Positions 43,516 through 52,562 of a stretch of 64,000 nt of DNA are shown piece after piece. The stretch is from DTEX01 sp038820405 (GTDB lineage Archaea > Thermoproteota > Bathyarchaeia > Bathyarchaeales > DTEX01). Both the position numbers and the translations under genes were made by a program. Each line of letters begins with the position of its first letter. The first letter of the stretch is position 1. The DNA is taken from positions 13,813 to 77,812 of the forward strand of contig JAWAXL010000001.1 in NCBI GenBank assembly GCA_038820405.1, written 5' to 3'. The notes beneath the pieces were generated by a model that was given only the letters and a program-made list of their open reading frames with translations, ran no database searches and was not told the DNA's origin.

Positions 43516-43927
43516 GAGCCTAAAGGGATTGAGGGTCGGAAGCAGCATCGAAACCAGCACACTCCTAAATACCGGGTATACTGGAGCCTCACCTGAGATA
43601 ATCGTGCCAATTAGATTAGCTGAGAAGCTAGGCTTATGGCCGCCGCCAAACGGAGCAATAGAATCCACATATGATACCGCTGGAGGCCCAGCAAGGTTCT
43701 ATATCATTAGAGAGGCGGCAATACTACAGGTAATCGGAGAGGACTCAGTCTTAAAAGAACTCGTGGTAGACATAGTTATCTCACCAATGGAGAGGGAAGT
43801 ACTACTAAGTGACTACGTGATAGGCGAGCTGGAAATAATCATACTAAACGCATACAAAGGCACATGGAAATTCCAAACTGACCCACAAGAAAAGATAAGA
43901 TGCAGCGAAAAACCAGAACTCTGGTAA
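43487..43927 (+). CDS. Retropepsin-like aspartic protease-fold protein with altered active site
   Basis: 146 residues. The pattern TSTLLNTGYTGASPEIIVPIRLAEKLGL matches the clan-AA aspartic protease-like family (usual xDTGxTG), but the catalytic DTG reads NTG, so protease activity is doubtful. The second-strand region ...ILQVIGEDS...VVDIVISP follows the family. It starts TTG at 43487 with GAGGAG eight bases upstream. Small retropepsin-like proteins in archaea are often paired with a short upstream gene, perhaps like that at 43390. Confidence 0.6.
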   Translation: MPIRVRAKIKSLKGLRVGSSIETSTLLNTGYTGASPEIIVPIRLAEKLGLWPPPNGAIESTYDTAGGPARFYIIREAAILQVIGEDSVLKELVVDIVISPMEREVLLSDYVIGELEIIILNAYKGTWKFQTDPQEKIRCSEKPELW

Positions 43928-43961
43928 AAAAAGGAAAAGAGCAGATTTGGATAAGACTTCT

Positions 43962-45077
43962 TTAGCCTAACACTCTACGCTGGAGGATCAGCCTAAATCT
44001 TCGAAAAGCCCTGTGCGCAGCGAAACCAAAAAGCACACATGAGACCACTAATATAGGCCACAGATTAGCCAGCGTTAAGCCATCCGAATCGAGTGCATAA
44101 GCCGAGTCAACAATGAATCCACCAACAGGCCTAGGCGGAAGAACCCAAATATACGCTGTAACACTAATTTTCTCATCAGGTTTTAGAGTTGTTGGCCCCC
44201 AGTAATATGCTACGGCACTATCAAGATTAGTGTCAGCAATCTGCCGGCTTGGGTTGATAGTGTAACACCAGCTGTTATTGTAAAGCCCTGACGGACCCCA
44301 CGCTCCAAAAATGAAATTGTCTGGTCGGCTTGGGCTGAGCATTGAAGGCTCTGTGATCGAGCCGCAGACTATTAGTGTTGGATCCGCTGGGTTGTCCGTT
44401 GCCTCCCAATACTTAAAATTTGGCTGAGACCATATATGCTCAGAGTTAAGCCAACCTGATGTTGGATTAACAGCCCTAAGCCATGAGCCATCATTCCACG
44501 CAACCTTAAGATCCCAGAGATAGCGAATACCAACATTATAGAAATACGTGTTATTAGTATTCCTGACGGTCATCGTTATCCTAACATAAGTATCCATCCA
44601 ATTTGAGCCCAAAACCTCAATATCCTGAGTTACATTAAGCCCCTCAGGTGTACTCCACCGAATAACCATCCTTGTCTGGGTTAATTCAATTTGTGGGCTA
44701 ACGTTATCTAGAATGCATAGGGAGAAGCCCGTGCAAGAATTTATATTGACTGTATCGCTCTCAGTTATATAATCCTTCTTAACCCCTATAGTTTCATTGA
44801 GTATGTGAACAGTGTTATATGATGTCCAGGCATCGCCATCAACACCAAACTGTAGAACATCCTGATCTGGAACTGGATGATATGGCCCAGTACAAATAGT
44901 ATATGTTCCAACGCCATCATAACCAGTTTCATTCTCAATGTAGACTGTTAGTATACCATTACTTATGGAGACCTCAGACCCACCTCCATCACCAGCATAA
45001 ACCAGAGCTGGGACAAGTGAAAAGACAGCTAATAGAAGGAATATTGATAGAAGAGCCTTAAAATCAATTTGCCCCAT
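43962..45077 (-). CDS. Cell-surface protein with PVGG-type C-terminal anchor
   Basis: 371 residues: N-terminal signal helix (about 8-28), a large extracellular beta-rich domain with many N-x-S/T sites and Cys pairs (CTGPYHP, SCTGFSLC, CGSIT, WCYT), then PPRPVGGFIVD and a C-terminal transmembrane helix (about 335-355) with a basic tail FRRFRLILQRR. The tripartite end (PVGG motif, helix, basic residues) resembles a sorting or anchoring signal. The domain function is unrecognised. Confidence 0.7.
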   Translation of the reverse strand: MGQIDFKALLSIFLLLAVFSLVPALVYAGDGGGSEVSISNGILTVYIENETGYDGVGTYTICTGPYHPVPDQDVLQFGVDGDAWTSYNTVHILNETIGVKKDYITESDTVNINSCTGFSLCILDNVSPQIELTQTRMVIRWSTPEGLNVTQDIEVLGSNWMDTYVRITMTVRNTNNTYFYNVGIRYLWDLKVAWNDGSWLRAVNPTSGWLNSEHIWSQPNFKYWEATDNPADPTLIVCGSITEPSMLSPSRPDNFIFGAWGPSGLYNNSWCYTINPSRQIADTNLDSAVAYYWGPTTLKPDEKISVTAYIWVLPPRPVGGFIVDSAYALDSDGLTLANLWPILVVSCVLFGFAAHRAFRRFRLILQRRVLG

Positions 45078-45170
45078 ATAAACAACACCTATCTAGCTCA
45101 AACAGACTAATATTCTATTATCTAAGGGCATTAAGACTTTTCATAAGCTACTCGCCTTAGGCACCCCTCT

Positions 45171-45962
45171 TTACGGATTCTCCCCCTCCCTCCTCTCAGC
45201 GGCCCTCTGGATCCTCTCCATGACATGCTTTGGCAGGGCTATATCCTCCCTCCGCATCTCCACCGGTCCGAGTATGGTCAGCCCCCTGCCCGGGAGAATC
45301 ATTATCTCATGTAATTGTAGGCTGTGGTTTGTCTGCCTCATCTTCTCAATTAAGATATAGCGCCTTAGGACACCATCCCTAACAAACCTCCTAAACCTTA
45401 TTATTCCATCGGCTATGTGCTCGACGCCCCAGCCGAATGCCTCAGATGTTGTTATAGCGTACTGCGATGTCGCCATAATAGTGAAGTCCCACTTTGAGAG
45501 AACCTTCTTCACGAAGTATGAGTATCTCCTAGCCATAGCGGGCTTATCTAGCCAGAACGCTGATAAAGAATCTATTACTAGGCGTGCCCTACCATAGCCT
45601 AAAGCCTTCTTAGCCTCGATAACCTTATTCACGAGCTCCTCAACATCTAGGCTCTGGAGAGACCACTCATCCTGACGCCCCATCAAAGCATCAATTATCA
45701 CAATCCTCTTTTGAGAGATTCCTGTTGAAAAGTCGAAGCCGAACTGGGCTGCCTGTGTAATGATTGACTCCCTACTCTCCTCCGTAGTAACATATATGCA
45801 CTTATCCCCCTCATTAACGCCCTGGGCAACAAAATGTATACATAATATTGTTTTTCCGGTTCCAGGTTCACCAGTAATGGCTACCATAAAACCCTTAGGT
45901 ATACCGCCCTCAAGCATAGCATCTAAGTCTGGAACGCCAGTTGACAAACGCTCAATATGCAT
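45171..45962 (-). CDS. KaiC-like RecA-family ATPase
   Basis: About 263 residues, one KaiC/RadA-type domain. The opening LSTGVPDLDAMLEGGIPKG, Walker A TGEPGTGKT and Walker B ARLVIDSLSAFW are clear. KaiC-like proteins of this length serve signalling or regulation. ATG at 45962 is chosen because GGAG precedes it by five bases; a TTG at 45980 would include that site. It lies 21 bases after a conserved hypothetical gene, probably as one operon. Confidence 0.85.
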   Translation of the reverse strand: MHIERLSTGVPDLDAMLEGGIPKGFMVAITGEPGTGKTILCIHFVAQGVNEGDKCIYVTTEESRESIITQAAQFGFDFSTGISQKRIVIIDALMGRQDEWSLQSLDVEELVNKVIEAKKALGYGRARLVIDSLSAFWLDKPAMARRYSYFVKKVLSKWDFTIMATSQYAITTSEAFGWGVEHIADGIIRFRRFVRDGVLRRYILIEKMRQTNHSLQLHEIMILPGRGLTILGPVEMRREDIALPKHVMERIQRAAERREGENP

Positions 45963-46001
45963 TAATTCTCCAGCCCTCAAAAATAGTCTATATAAACAAA
46001 A

Positions 46002-46625
46002 TTAATAATTGTAGTGCTGAAATAATCCGGGCTTTATATTCAAATATACTAGTGGCCCCCTCTCCCTAGATAATCTTATGATTCTTGAGCTAACTGCATT
46101 ATAGATGCTTAGCGGGTCTAAGGCTACGACGCTATCTTTATCGGTTCTTTGTAGGCGTCTTGCTATCTCCTCAATTACAAGGTTATCGGCTATGAACTCC
46201 GTCATGCAGATCTCGACGTGCTCCACGAGCTTCTTAATAACCATGCTCCTCAACTCATCCCTCCACTCCATCTCCTGCAGAATCCTCCTAGCCCTCTTAA
46301 CCCTCTCAACATGATCCCTCGGCTCCTCAAACTTCGTTAAAAGTATTCTGACGCGCTCCTTCCACTTCCTAAGCCACATACTAGCCCAAAAGCTCAACGA
46401 GGTTTTGAAGTTATTCGGGTTCTCCCTAAGTATATCCTCAACCTTCCTATAAATCTCTCTGGAGTCATCGATACCCATCTTAACCCTCAGCCATGTCTCT
46501 AAATCTTTCGAGGAATAGGCAACCATCTGATAGTCCGTGGTATATGGTTTAAACTGAGGAATGAAGGACTCAAACTCCTTAGCCAGAAGCGAGAATAATC
46601 TGCTCCGAATGTTCACAGCACTCAT
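46002..46625 (-). CDS. Conserved hypothetical protein in operon with KaiC-like ATPase
   Basis: 207 residues, helical, basic in the middle (RKWKERVRILL, RVKRARRIL) with no recognised domain. It ends 39 bases before the KaiC-like start. As a strict neighbour of a KaiC-family ATPase it may be its partner. I know no function. Confidence 0.6.
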   Translation of the reverse strand: MSAVNIRSRLFSLLAKEFESFIPQFKPYTTDYQMVAYSSKDLETWLRVKMGIDDSREIYRKVEDILRENPNNFKTSLSFWASMWLRKWKERVRILLTKFEEPRDHVERVKRARRILQEMEWRDELRSMVIKKLVEHVEICMTEFIADNLVIEEIARRLQRTDKDSVVALDPLSIYNAVSSRIIRLSRERGPLVYLNIKPGLFQHYNY

Positions 46626-46706
46626 TCAGGTACACTCACACATTATTCTTTATACTCCAAAACATAGATTTAAAAGTTGCTCGAAGCAGTCTCGTAGAGT
46701 CCCTGT

Positions 46707-47621
46707 TTAACGGAGGTTACTGGGTAAATCGGTTAGTCTTGGAAATCCGTCCCTAGCTCCCATCTTTGTTAAGCATCTTGAGGCTACAAAGTTTCCTAGG
46801 ATACCACAATCTCTTAGGCTTTTCCCCCTAAGAAGCCCATAAATAAATCCGGCGCAGAAAGCATCCCCTGCCCCAGTCGTATCAACAACCTCGGTCTTAA
46901 ATGGCTCGATTAAATGGCTCTCTGATCCATCTGTAACATAGCAGCCTCTCTCCCCTAGCTTCACGGCAATAATTTTTACGCCCTCTCTTAAGATAACTTT
47001 AACACCCCTCTCATAATTTTCCTCACCTGTTAAGAGTCGTAGCTCCTCCTCATTCGGTAGAAACACATAACTCCTCCTAATTATTGGCTTGAGGGCATCC
47101 AGTCCCCTCCGAGCATGTATTATTCCAGGATCAAATGTCACCTTAACACCCTTGGGAAGAACCTCTAGAAGCCTCCTCTGCGCCTCAAAGGGGGATGAGC
47201 CGGCGAATGAAGTTAAATGTAGAATTCTAACACCTCTAACATAATCAACATTAATCTCATTAAACTCTAATGTATTGTTTACCCCTGGATCTAAATATAA
47301 TGCTCTATTACCCGTTTGATCAACGAAGCCTATAACTGCCCCGCTCTTACCCATCTTAGAGATTATTATCCCACTGACATCCACACCCTCATCTATAAAG
47401 GATTTAATTAGGAGTCTCCCCTCCCTATCGTCCGCAACCTTACCAATATAGCCAACCCTAACGCCAAGCCTCGCCAAACCCACAGCAGTATTGGCAGCCG
47501 ACCCGCCCGGCGACTCCCTGAAATCAAGTATTATGCTCTCCTCATCGGCTCCAGCCAACTTATCAACCCTATAGAGCTTATCCATGTTCAGGGCTCCAAA
47601 ACAGACAACTTCTAGGCTCAT
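46707..47621 (-). CDS. PfkB-family sugar/nucleoside kinase
   Basis: 304 residues, ribokinase (PfkB) fold. The N-terminal GGSAANTAVGLARLG signature and the C-terminal DTTGAGDAFCAGF with the catalytic Asp are intact. The natural substrate (ribose, nucleoside, or a pterin-related ribofuranosyl compound) cannot be told. Its ATG overlaps the ftr stop (ATGA), so the kinase is coupled to a tetrahydromethanopterin enzyme. Confidence 0.85.
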   Translation of the reverse strand: MSLEVVCFGALNMDKLYRVDKLAGADEESIILDFRESPGGSAANTAVGLARLGVRVGYIGKVADDREGRLLIKSFIDEGVDVSGIIISKMGKSGAVIGFVDQTGNRALYLDPGVNNTLEFNEINVDYVRGVRILHLTSFAGSSPFEAQRRLLEVLPKGVKVTFDPGIIHARRGLDALKPIIRRSYVFLPNEEELRLLTGEENYERGVKVILREGVKIIAVKLGERGCYVTDGSESHLIEPFKTEVVDTTGAGDAFCAGFIYGLLRGKSLRDCGILGNFVASRCLTKMGARDGFPRLTDLPSNLR

Positions 47622-48523
47622 GAAAGTGTCTCCCTTAAATATATTTTATATTTGCCAAGCCTACCACCGTAATTTCCAGCGGAGATTCTCACAACGCCCT
47701 TGACTGAGGAGGCGGCTTCTATCCCAGCCCTCATAGCCTCCTTAACTGAGTCTAATGTAAGTCCATTTATCACTATTTCTGGGATGTACCGTACGCCCTC
47801 AGGAACTTTTGATTCAAGACCGAGCTTACTCTTTAGTGAGGGGCAGTAGGGATGGTTTGTTGTCGGGCCTATATGTGGGAATCTTGTCTCCGGCTTCGAG
47901 CCTGCTGAGCATATATCAAATGGAGTAATAACTCCATGAACTTGGCTTATAGCCCTTAAAGCTTTTTTCCCAGCCTTAAGCACAGCTCTCTTCGTTCGGC
48001 ACATATACCAGAAATTCCCGCCCATAACACCCCGCCCATAGCCTAAATAACGCTCAATCTTAAAGTCCGGAACCATTATTGGAACTATTATTATTTCTCG
48101 GCCATATAGGTTCTCAGTCCACTCGTATCCGTCACCACAGTGCCCAATAAATTCCATTGTATCAACCTTACCTATTGGGTTTGGGCATGAATTGAAGACT
48201 GCTGTGAAGGGCTTAACAAGAATATCTTGCCTAACCCTATAAGAGAACTCCCTGTAGAATCTTCTCACAACATCATCAAGAGGCTTTCTCTCATCTATTC
48301 CACTCCAGAACTGTAGTATGACGCCGGGCCGCCCATCAGGGGTCTCTGCTCTAGGAACCCACCGCTCTATACCACCCTCTATACGGCCTATCACCGTAGA
48401 GGGTGTGGCGGTAGCATCCTCAGCAGCTTTCCTGAGAGTCCACATGTCATCAGCAGTGACGAGTATCCTAAAATATAGGCCATCAAAAGCCTCGGCATAA
48501 ATATCCTCAATTAGAACGCTCAA
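47618..48523 (-). CDS. ftr: Formylmethanofuran:tetrahydromethanopterin formyltransferase
   Basis: About 301 residues. It moves a formyl group between methanofuran and tetrahydromethanopterin in the methyl branch of the archaeal Wood-Ljungdahl or methanogenesis pathway. The opening IEDIYAEAFDGLYFRILVTA, GGIE and the C-terminal GNYGGRLGKYKIYLRE fit Ftr. I prefer TTG at 48523, with GGTGA five bases upstream, to the ATG at 48550. The coupled kinase downstream is unusual. No fwd/fmd or mch gene is in the window. Confidence 0.9.
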   Translation of the reverse strand: MSVLIEDIYAEAFDGLYFRILVTADDMWTLRKAAEDATATPSTVIGRIEGGIERWVPRAETPDGRPGVILQFWSGIDERKPLDDVVRRFYREFSYRVRQDILVKPFTAVFNSCPNPIGKVDTMEFIGHCGDGYEWTENLYGREIIIVPIMVPDFKIERYLGYGRGVMGGNFWYMCRTKRAVLKAGKKALRAISQVHGVITPFDICSAGSKPETRFPHIGPTTNHPYCPSLKSKLGLESKVPEGVRYIPEIVINGLTLDSVKEAMRAGIEAASSVKGVVRISAGNYGGRLGKYKIYLRETLS

Positions 48524-48594
48524 ACCTGTCACCGAAAAATAAAGCATCAATAAAAATTATATAATGAATGGCTAACGCTCTGCTCTACTGGATA

Positions 48595-48672
48595 TTATTT
48601 CTTTTTCTCCTCTTCTTCCTTCTTTTCCTTACCCTTCTTCCGCTTTGATATGCAGCAGCTTGGCAAAACCAT
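48595..48672 (-). CDS. Possible 25-residue Lys/Glu-rich microprotein
   Basis: An AGGTG site abuts an ATG that opens MVLPSCCISKRKKGKE, followed by a run of Glu and Lys. A tiny frame between the HAD gene and ftr; low complexity makes chance possible. Confidence 0.25.
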   Translation of the reverse strand: MVLPSCCISKRKKGKEKKEEEEKKK

Positions 48673-48757
48673 CACCTAAAATATCTTCAGAGCTGAAGGT
48701 GTTATTTTAATATTTTCTGTCTAAAAACTTTGATGTTTAAGTACTGATGGCAGCATA

Positions 48758-49834
48758 TTAGCCTAGAGATCCTATAGTCTCCCCTCTAACCGTCTTCCTA
48801 AAGGCTGTACTCTCATGTATTAGGCGCTCCATGTTTTCTGGGGTTATTCTCTCAACCCATGGGGCCTTATCGGGGTAGAGCTTTTTAAGGCGCTCCAATA
48901 GACTGGGGTCACAATATCCCTCTAGGGAGGATATATCCCATTCCTCAGATAAGCTGAGCACATGCTCCTTACCATACCTCCTAAACTGCTCAGCTAATAC
49001 AGCTAAAATAATAGCATCATGCGACATGATTGCTACCTCAGCCTCTCTAATGGCATATTGGTTTCCATTAAATGAGATTGTTAATCCACCGCCACCCCTA
49101 ACCAGCCTAAATGGTTCCACATCAGTTATGCTATCGCCAACATAGATGACTGATGATAGCCTACCATGTAATAACGAGACTATCTCCTCAACAGCCCTAG
49201 CCTTCTCATATCCACCAATAGGATTCACTTCTATAAGCGCTCTACCTATCTTCATATTTATTATTTCTTCCCAGAAAATTTTATCAAGACGCCTAATAAT
49301 CTCCTGCGTTTTTACTGGAAGATCCTCAAACGACTTTGCCCTTGTAGGGATCTCTATCATCGACATATTAACTATCTCTTCCTTTAGAGCTTTTATTCTC
49401 TCCACCTCATCCTTAGGCACCTCAAACCTATCTATATTTATTCTCGTGCAATAGACATTCTTCCTCGGGAAATCTATGGCCTTGCAGAGGGTGTCTATAT
49501 AAGGCTCATAGCTTGTGCTTATAATAAAGGCTGGCATAATTGAACGAATGTAACGTAGCGTCTCAGCGGCTCCCGGTATCAATAGTAGCGTCTCTGAGGA
49601 GAAGTATCTTATGAGATCATTTGTCGCACCATAGGCCCTCAGAAACGGAATTATTAGCTTAAGTGTATCTCCAGCCTTATATCCAGGTCTCTTAATAATA
49701 TCTGCTAGAACATCATCATACCTACTTATTATGGTAAAGAGCCTATTGCCATCGGGTATAAACCAGCTCGTGAGTTCGAATGCATTATCATTTTTTGAGA
49801 CTGGTCCCTCACAGTCAGTTATGTATATTGCCAT
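48758..49834 (-). CDS. HAD-superfamily phosphatase, EhaR-like
   Basis: 358 residues. HAD motif I DCEGPVS at the start, motif II IISTSYEP (about 103-110) and motif IV VGDSITDVEPF (about 225-235) are present. The length and pattern resemble archaeal proteins annotated as energy-converting hydrogenase A subunit R, a HAD-like phosphatase whose real role is unproven. It overlaps purD by 16 bases on the same strand, so purine metabolism is as likely a context as a hydrogenase; no eha genes are nearby. Confidence 0.75.
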   Translation of the reverse strand: MAIYITDCEGPVSKNDNAFELTSWFIPDGNRLFTIISRYDDVLADIIKRPGYKAGDTLKLIIPFLRAYGATNDLIRYFSSETLLLIPGAAETLRYIRSIMPAFIISTSYEPYIDTLCKAIDFPRKNVYCTRINIDRFEVPKDEVERIKALKEEIVNMSMIEIPTRAKSFEDLPVKTQEIIRRLDKIFWEEIINMKIGRALIEVNPIGGYEKARAVEEIVSLLHGRLSSVIYVGDSITDVEPFRLVRGGGGLTISFNGNQYAIREAEVAIMSHDAIILAVLAEQFRRYGKEHVLSLSEEWDISSLEGYCDPSLLERLKKLYPDKAPWVERITPENMERLIHESTAFRKTVRGETIGSLG

Positions 49835-51255
49835 TGAATTCCCTTCCTCAAAGCCTCCATGTGCTTTATGCTGCGCCCAATGTGCTCTTTTGAGGCTATG
49901 TCATTTCTATACCATAGTGCTCCACCCTTAATAGCCCTTATGCCCTCCATCGCTATCTCTCGAGCACTTTGTATGTCATCGGCTATTCCCAGTACTGCAA
50001 CAGCCCTAGAAGACAACGCGTAGCTCTTACCATCCTCACGGAGCTCCATGGAGCCAGGATAAATCCTGATATTATCACCATACTTCTCTGAGAGCTTCTC
50101 AGCATTCTCTAGGATAACTGGTGTTCCTATTTCGTCCCTCTTAACCAAGTGTGGGGAGAATTTTATGTATTCGCCGTATGTTGGTGGAACCTTATAGACA
50201 ACCACCGCAGCCCTACTCTCGACATTTATATGGGTCAGCGTCCCCTCAATCATTCTAAAGCAGATGTCAACAAAGTCATCCTTCAAGAGGGCTAATATAG
50301 GTATTATCTCCGGATCTCCAGGCCTACTATTATTCTCCAGTATCATTGGTCCCCTACCAGTATGTATGAAGGCCTCATAGAAAGGCATTCCACGCAGATT
50401 TGGATTTGATCCATCGCCCTTAAGTCTCTCAAAGATCCTCTCAATAATTTTCTTCTCCTTCTCCCAGTCCTCAGTCCTCATGAAGGGTAAGATATACCAC
50501 CTATCCTTATATGTCCCCATCCCACCAGTATTCGGCCCCCTGTCCCCTTCAAAGGCCCTCTTATAATCCCTTGTCTCAGGAAGGGGGACAATGTGCTTTC
50601 CATCGCAGAATGCTTGGAAGCTCGACTCCTCACCCTCAATCTTCTCCTCAACTACAACTGGACCTACCTTAAAGTTCGCTAGGAAGTGTTCTAGGAGTTC
50701 CTCGCGAGTGTTAAAGTGGTCTCCCCAGACGCCAACGCCCTTACCAGCAGCCGGGGCATCTGGCTTAACAGCCACCTTATTGTCGAGTTCGTCAAGCCAC
50801 TTATATAGGTTCCTCTTAACATCCTCTATACTGCTATAATCCTTAGGGTCAAACACTTTAAACTTCGGGTTAACCTCGGGGGCAACCTCTTGGAAGAGGA
50901 TCCTCTGTAGAACCTTGCTCCTCTCAAGAGCATATTCCCTTGTAGGACATATCATTGGTATGCCAAGCCTGCCCTCAATTAAGTCCCTTATTCCCTCAAT
51001 TATTGGTTTTTCAGGACCAACTATACCGAAGTCTATCTCATCCTTACGTTTTTCTGCAAATTTATATATGGCATTAACGTTAAGATCGGGTATTACAACA
51101 TGATCCTCAGCTCTACGGACATTAAAGGGGTTCCTCTGTCTATCAGCAATATATAAATCAACCTTATATTTACCGCTTCTTGCAAAGGCGTCAACCATGG
51201 CAGCCTCCCTAGAACCATAAGAAATAACAAGAATTCCAACCCGCTCCATAAACAC
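49819..51255 (-). CDS. purD: Phosphoribosylamine-glycine ligase
   Basis: 478 residues, ATP-grasp enzyme of purine synthesis (step 2: phosphoribosylamine plus glycine to GAR). The N-terminal ILVISYGSREAAM, the ATP-binding VAVKPDAPAAGKGVGVW, EESSFQAF, and the GDRGPNTGGMGT and ENNSRPGDPE segments match the family. The archaeal length is slightly longer than the bacterial one. Possible starts are GTG 51255 and ATG 51249, so the first residue is uncertain. The HAD phosphatase follows. Confidence 0.92.
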   Translation of the reverse strand: MFMERVGILVISYGSREAAMVDAFARSGKYKVDLYIADRQRNPFNVRRAEDHVVIPDLNVNAIYKFAEKRKDEIDFGIVGPEKPIIEGIRDLIEGRLGIPMICPTREYALERSKVLQRILFQEVAPEVNPKFKVFDPKDYSSIEDVKRNLYKWLDELDNKVAVKPDAPAAGKGVGVWGDHFNTREELLEHFLANFKVGPVVVEEKIEGEESSFQAFCDGKHIVPLPETRDYKRAFEGDRGPNTGGMGTYKDRWYILPFMRTEDWEKEKKIIERIFERLKGDGSNPNLRGMPFYEAFIHTGRGPMILENNSRPGDPEIIPILALLKDDFVDICFRMIEGTLTHINVESRAAVVVYKVPPTYGEYIKFSPHLVKRDEIGTPVILENAEKLSEKYGDNIRIYPGSMELREDGKSYALSSRAVAVLGIADDIQSAREIAMEGIRAIKGGALWYRNDIASKEHIGRSIKHMEALRKGIQWQYT

Positions 51256-51356
51256 TCGCCAAAATAAGCTAAGTATCGTCCCCCTATTAGAAAATTCCTA
51301 AGTTGAGTAATTTTTTTAACGTAGTTAATTATAAAAAGAGTGCTAGGAGAAAAGTT

Positions 51357-52562
51357 ATGAATAATCCACCTGCGATAATTGGTATTGGTAGGACCAGATT
51401 TGGGGAGCATTATGAACTAGACCCCGAGGATCTAATTGATGAGGCAGGGTTAATGGCTTTAGAATCCGCCGAGATTGAGCGGAGGAATTTAGAGGCATGT
51501 TATATTTCAGATTATTTGCTTCAGCTCACGAGTAAAATGGGTCTAGAGGAAGGCTTTGTCTCCCAGCTACTAGAGATGAATATACCAGTTGAGAAGATGC
51601 GCTCATTCAGCTCAGCGCTCATGAACGCATGCAACGCAATAGAGGCTGGAAAATATGATGTTGTCCTCGTTGGTGGAACCGAGAAGATGACTGATAGGCT
51701 GAGTAAAATAAGGGATGACCTCATGCTCTTCATGGATCGCTGGAGCTACTACTCTGGCGGCACACCCGAATCAAATCATGAGCTCCTCCTTAGGGAATAT
51801 ATTAAAAAGCATAGCATCAGCACCTCTAATCGCGAGAAGCTGATGCTGGTCTTAGCACATATTTCAGTTAAGAATCACCGTAACGCTCTATGGAACGAGT
51901 ATGCGCACTTTAGAAGGGAGATAAACGTTGATAGAGTTTTAGCGGCTAGGAAGGAAGAGGGAAAGATCCTTGGAATATATGATTTTGCTCCAATATCTGA
52001 TGGGGCAACAGCCGTAGTGTTAGCAAGCCCAGAAAAGGCTAAAGAATACACAGATGAACCAATTTATATACTTGCATCAGCAATGGCAACAGATTATATA
52101 TCCTATCCTTCTAGACCATGTAGATCAAGCTTTATAGCGAGCAGAATAGCGATGGAAAAGGCTCTAAAAATGGCGAAGATAAGCCTTGATGAGATAAAGT
52201 TGCTGGAGGTTTATGATCAATCAACTCTACTTGAGATGATCTCACTTGAGGATCTAGGATTTACTGAGAAAGGGACTGCATGGATGGAACTTTATGAGAA
52301 CTTTCAGAACTTCAATGGATGCTATAATCTTCGTGGAGGAGAGGTCTACGTGAACACAGATGGAGGTTTAAAGGCTGATGGAAATCCACTTGGCGCGACA
52401 GGTGGAGCCCAAATATTCGAGGTTGTTAAACAGCTTAGGGGTGAGGCTGGAAGGAGGCAAATTAATCCTGATGGAGACTTGCTTTATGGCTGTGTTCAGG
52501 AGATGGAGGGTTTTGGAACTAAGGTCTATATCCACATACTAGGGAGGGATAAGCGTGAGTAG
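51357..52562 (+). CDS. Thiolase-fold protein lacking catalytic residues
   Basis: 401 residues, closest to the archaeal thiolases that sit in the acetoacetyl-CoA thiolase/HMG-CoA synthase/DUF35 complex. Start ATG 51357 after AGGAGAAAAG. Where thiolases have the nucleophile in ACASGG, this protein reads RSFSSAL (no Cys). EVHD reads EVYD, and the catalytic His motif GHPxGATG reads GNPLGATG. The C-terminal NVGGSG region reads CVQEMEGFG. So it probably cannot perform thiolysis or condensation. Fold motifs (DVVLVGGTEKMTD, SPISDGA-type) remain. The stop overlaps the next gene by eight bases. Confidence 0.85.
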   Translation: MNNPPAIIGIGRTRFGEHYELDPEDLIDEAGLMALESAEIERRNLEACYISDYLLQLTSKMGLEEGFVSQLLEMNIPVEKMRSFSSALMNACNAIEAGKYDVVLVGGTEKMTDRLSKIRDDLMLFMDRWSYYSGGTPESNHELLLREYIKKHSISTSNREKLMLVLAHISVKNHRNALWNEYAHFRREINVDRVLAARKEEGKILGIYDFAPISDGATAVVLASPEKAKEYTDEPIYILASAMATDYISYPSRPCRSSFIASRIAMEKALKMAKISLDEIKLLEVYDQSTLLEMISLEDLGFTEKGTAWMELYENFQNFNGCYNLRGGEVYVNTDGGLKADGNPLGATGGAQIFEVVKQLRGEAGRRQINPDGDLLYGCVQEMEGFGTKVYIHILGRDKRE

